This document shows, in pieces, positions 5,285 through 6,970 of a stretch of DNA of 6,970 bases (the stretch's first letter is position 1; each line of letters begins with the position of its first letter). Under the pieces are notes generated by a model that saw nothing but the letters and a program-made list of their open reading frames with translations, was not told the origin of the DNA and searched no databases. Source of the DNA: Bacteroidota bacterium (GTDB lineage: Bacteria; Bacteroidota; Bacteroidia; Bacteroidales; VadinHA17); the NCBI GenBank assembly GCA_023430725.1, contig JAEYZD010000081.1, positions 1-6,970 on the forward strand. The letters are read 5' to 3'. A program made the translations under genes and the position numbers.

Positions 5285-6928
5285 TTATCTGACGTTTGCG
5301 AATTCAGAACCGGGTTTCCACTGTGGCCTGATATCGCTCGTGACAATTCTGTAAGCAACGTCGAAAACAGCCCTGGCGTCTTCGGTGATTCCGTCAAAGT
5401 TCATGTCAGGGTAGTAGTTGTCGGCGGGTTTGTGGTATTTGGTTGCAATGTAGTCTTTCTCCTGAGCTGCGGCCCACTCTTTGCCGGACTCCCTGCTGTC
5501 ACAGTTACCCCTGGCGAAGAGGGCCGGGACGCCTGCCTTGGCGAAGGGGAAGTGGTCAGAGCGGAAGTACATTCCTGTCTCGGGATGAGGATCGGGCATC
5601 AGGTATCTTCCCTGGCGGCTGGCTGCCTCTGCCAGCATATCATCAAGGTCCGACTGCCCGTAGCCGGTTACCATTATGTCATTCATTCTGCCTATTGGCA
5701 GCATCAGGTCGTTATTGAAGCAGGCTATGAGGTTCTGGCTGCTTACCGGCGGGTTTGCGGCGAACCATCCGGAACCAAGGAGTCCCTGCTCCTCGGCAGT
5801 GGGAAAGAAGAGGATTACTGACCTGGACGGTCTCTTTTTCATCGAGGCGAATGCCTCACCGATCTCGAAGGCCCATGCCATTGAAGTGCCGTTGTCTACC
5901 GCGCCGTTGTATATTGAATCACCGTTTTCAACCTCGCCGATTCCGAAGTGATCCCAGTGGGCAGAGATTACGATGCACTCTTCCGGTTTTCCGGATCCCG
6001 GAAGGATACCTGCCACATTCATGGAGCTGTTCATCGCATGGCTGTTTGTCAGTTGCAATGAGATTGAGGCGCCGGTCTCAAACCCTTTGAAGTCTCTTTT
6101 GCAGGCGTTTTTGCGAAGTGTATCCACATTGTGACCGAGGGCACCAAAAAGATTTTCCGCCGCTCCGGCACTCAGCCAGCCTGTTACGGGACACGGTTCA
6201 GGCTCACCCGGAACCGGCACAGCGTAGAGTCCGGGGGAGATTGAACTCTTCCTGGGAATAGAATAGTCATAGCCGGCACCCACTGTCTCATGAATTATAA
6301 GTATTGCTGCTGCACCCTGCCTGGCAGCCTCCTCGTATTTGTAAGTCCACCGGCCGTAATAGGTCATCTCTCTTCCCTTGAACAGCGTCGAGTCGCCGGA
6401 ATACAGTCCCGGGTCATTCACAAGCACCACGGCGCACTTGCCCTTCACATCTACCCCCTCGAAGTCGTTCCACCCGTATTCCGGTGCTACGATTCCGAAA
6501 CCGCAGAAGACCATGGGTATATCCTCGAGTTCAACATATTGCTTCATGGAGGGTGATTCCACCGCCAGGTCGTCAGGGGCGGAGAGTTCCATCTTTTTCC
6601 CTGCGACGGTTATCAGAGCCTTTCCTTCGATACGAGTGGTTATCTCAACCATGGGCACCTCCTGGAACCATACGCCGCCAAAGGCAGGTTTAAATCCGAT
6701 TCTGTCGAGCTCGGAGGCAAGATAATTGACTGTTATTGTCTCTCCCGGGGTGAACGGCTTTCTTCCCATCATGCTGTCGGCTCCGAGTATCTGAGTATAC
6801 TCCCGCAGCTCTTCAGAGGTAATGGTTTCAGATGCCTTAATGAAAGGGCGGTCTGAGTTGCATGAGCCGCAGAAGAGCGCCAGTGCGGCAAGGCCCGGGA
6901 CAAAAAGGCACAGAATGGATTTTTTCAT
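5285..6928 (-). CDS. M28-family metallopeptidase, lipoprotein, with protease-associated-like insert
   Basis: The 547-residue protein starts with MKKS, a hydrophobic stretch (5-20) and a lipobox ending FCGSC, so C23 is the likely lipidated residue and the enzyme is anchored outside the cytoplasmic membrane. Residues about 90-290 contain a protease-associated-like insert (VAPEYGWNDFEGVDVKGK, 147-164). The co-catalytic zinc site of M28 aminopeptidases is complete: H324 and D326 in SAHWDHFG, D345 in GAVDNGTS, E379/E380 in TAEEQG, D407 in NND, and H459 in RSDHFPF. It probably removes N-terminal residues from peptides or related substrates in the periplasm. The start at 6928 lacks a Shine-Dalgarno. 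It is separated from the hydrogenase operon by 146 bp holding that operon's own promoter, and nothing links the two in function. Confidence 0.92.
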   Translation of the reverse strand: MKKSILCLFVPGLAALALFCGSCNSDRPFIKASETITSEELREYTQILGADSMMGRKPFTPGETITVNYLASELDRIGFKPAFGGVWFQEVPMVEITTRIEGKALITVAGKKMELSAPDDLAVESPSMKQYVELEDIPMVFCGFGIVAPEYGWNDFEGVDVKGKCAVVLVNDPGLYSGDSTLFKGREMTYYGRWTYKYEEAARQGAAAILIIHETVGAGYDYSIPRKSSISPGLYAVPVPGEPEPCPVTGWLSAGAAENLFGALGHNVDTLRKNACKRDFKGFETGASISLQLTNSHAMNSSMNVAGILPGSGKPEECIVISAHWDHFGIGEVENGDSIYNGAVDNGTSMAWAFEIGEAFASMKKRPSRSVILFFPTAEEQGLLGSGWFAANPPVSSQNLIACFNNDLMLPIGRMNDIMVTGYGQSDLDDMLAEAASRQGRYLMPDPHPETGMYFRSDHFPFAKAGVPALFARGNCDSRESGKEWAAAQEKDYIATKYHKPADNYYPDMNFDGITEDARAVFDVAYRIVTSDIRPQWKPGSEFANVR

Positions 6929-6970
6929 TTTACTGTTTATTTGCTGATATACAGAGATTAATAATTACCT

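Noticed and set aside
5285..6928. Functional link between the M28 peptidase and hydrogenase maturation
   Set aside because: The peptidase has a lipoprotein signal and acts outside the cytoplasm, and a promoter separates it from the operon; [FeFe]-hydrogenases are not matured by M28 enzymes.

Overview
All nine protein-coding genes lie on the minus strand, so the window reads from right (6970) to left (1). The organism is probably an anaerobic member of the Bacteroidota. Three things suggest this: a lipoprotein M28 peptidase with a short signal ending in a lipobox, little Shine-Dalgarno signal in front of several genes, and a box TATCTTTG that fits the Bacteroidota -7 consensus TAnnTTTG upstream of the main operon. 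The inference is moderate; no rRNA or other phylogenetic marker is present.

Region 1 (5285-6928) holds one stand-alone gene, a secreted, lipid-anchored M28 metallopeptidase with a protease-associated-like insert. It appears unrelated to the rest. Region 2 (5139-5284) is a 146-bp AT-rich intergenic stretch. It carries the candidate operon promoter and a 16-bp perfect palindrome (TGTGA-N6-TCACA) that also matches the Rex redox-repressor operator TTGTGAA-N4-TTCACAA at 17 of 18 positions.

Region 3 (5138 down to 1) is one tightly packed hydrogenase operon: DRTGG-domain protein, RsbT-like ATPase/kinase, a HydS-like [FeFe]-hydrogenase homologue with 2x[4Fe-4S] at the N-terminus and another [4Fe-4S] at the C-terminus, a second DRTGG protein, a PHP-domain phosphoesterase, a GHKL ATPase, an HndB-type thioredoxin-like ferredoxin, and the first 289 codons of the NuoF/HydB flavoprotein. 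The first six genes are joined by gaps of 2-6 or 12 bp or by overlaps of 4 or 14 bp.

The last two genes are electron-input subunits of a cytoplasmic, NAD(P)-linked, probably electron-bifurcating multimeric [FeFe]-hydrogenase. The catalytic subunit HydA would be expected just beyond position 1. The six genes before them look like a signalling module. The HydS homologue keeps all four H-cluster cysteines but has replaced the proton-relay cysteine and several active-site residues, which suits a sensor better than a turnover enzyme. Two kinase-like ATPases, two DRTGG proteins and a phosphoesterase without a visible response regulator or STAS partner make up the rest. This gene association recurs next to multimeric [FeFe]-hydrogenases in anaerobes, but how its parts signal is, to my knowledge, not worked out. 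With a redox-type operator in front, the operon appears to be controlled both by NADH/NAD+ (inferred) and by its own H2/redox sensor (inferred).
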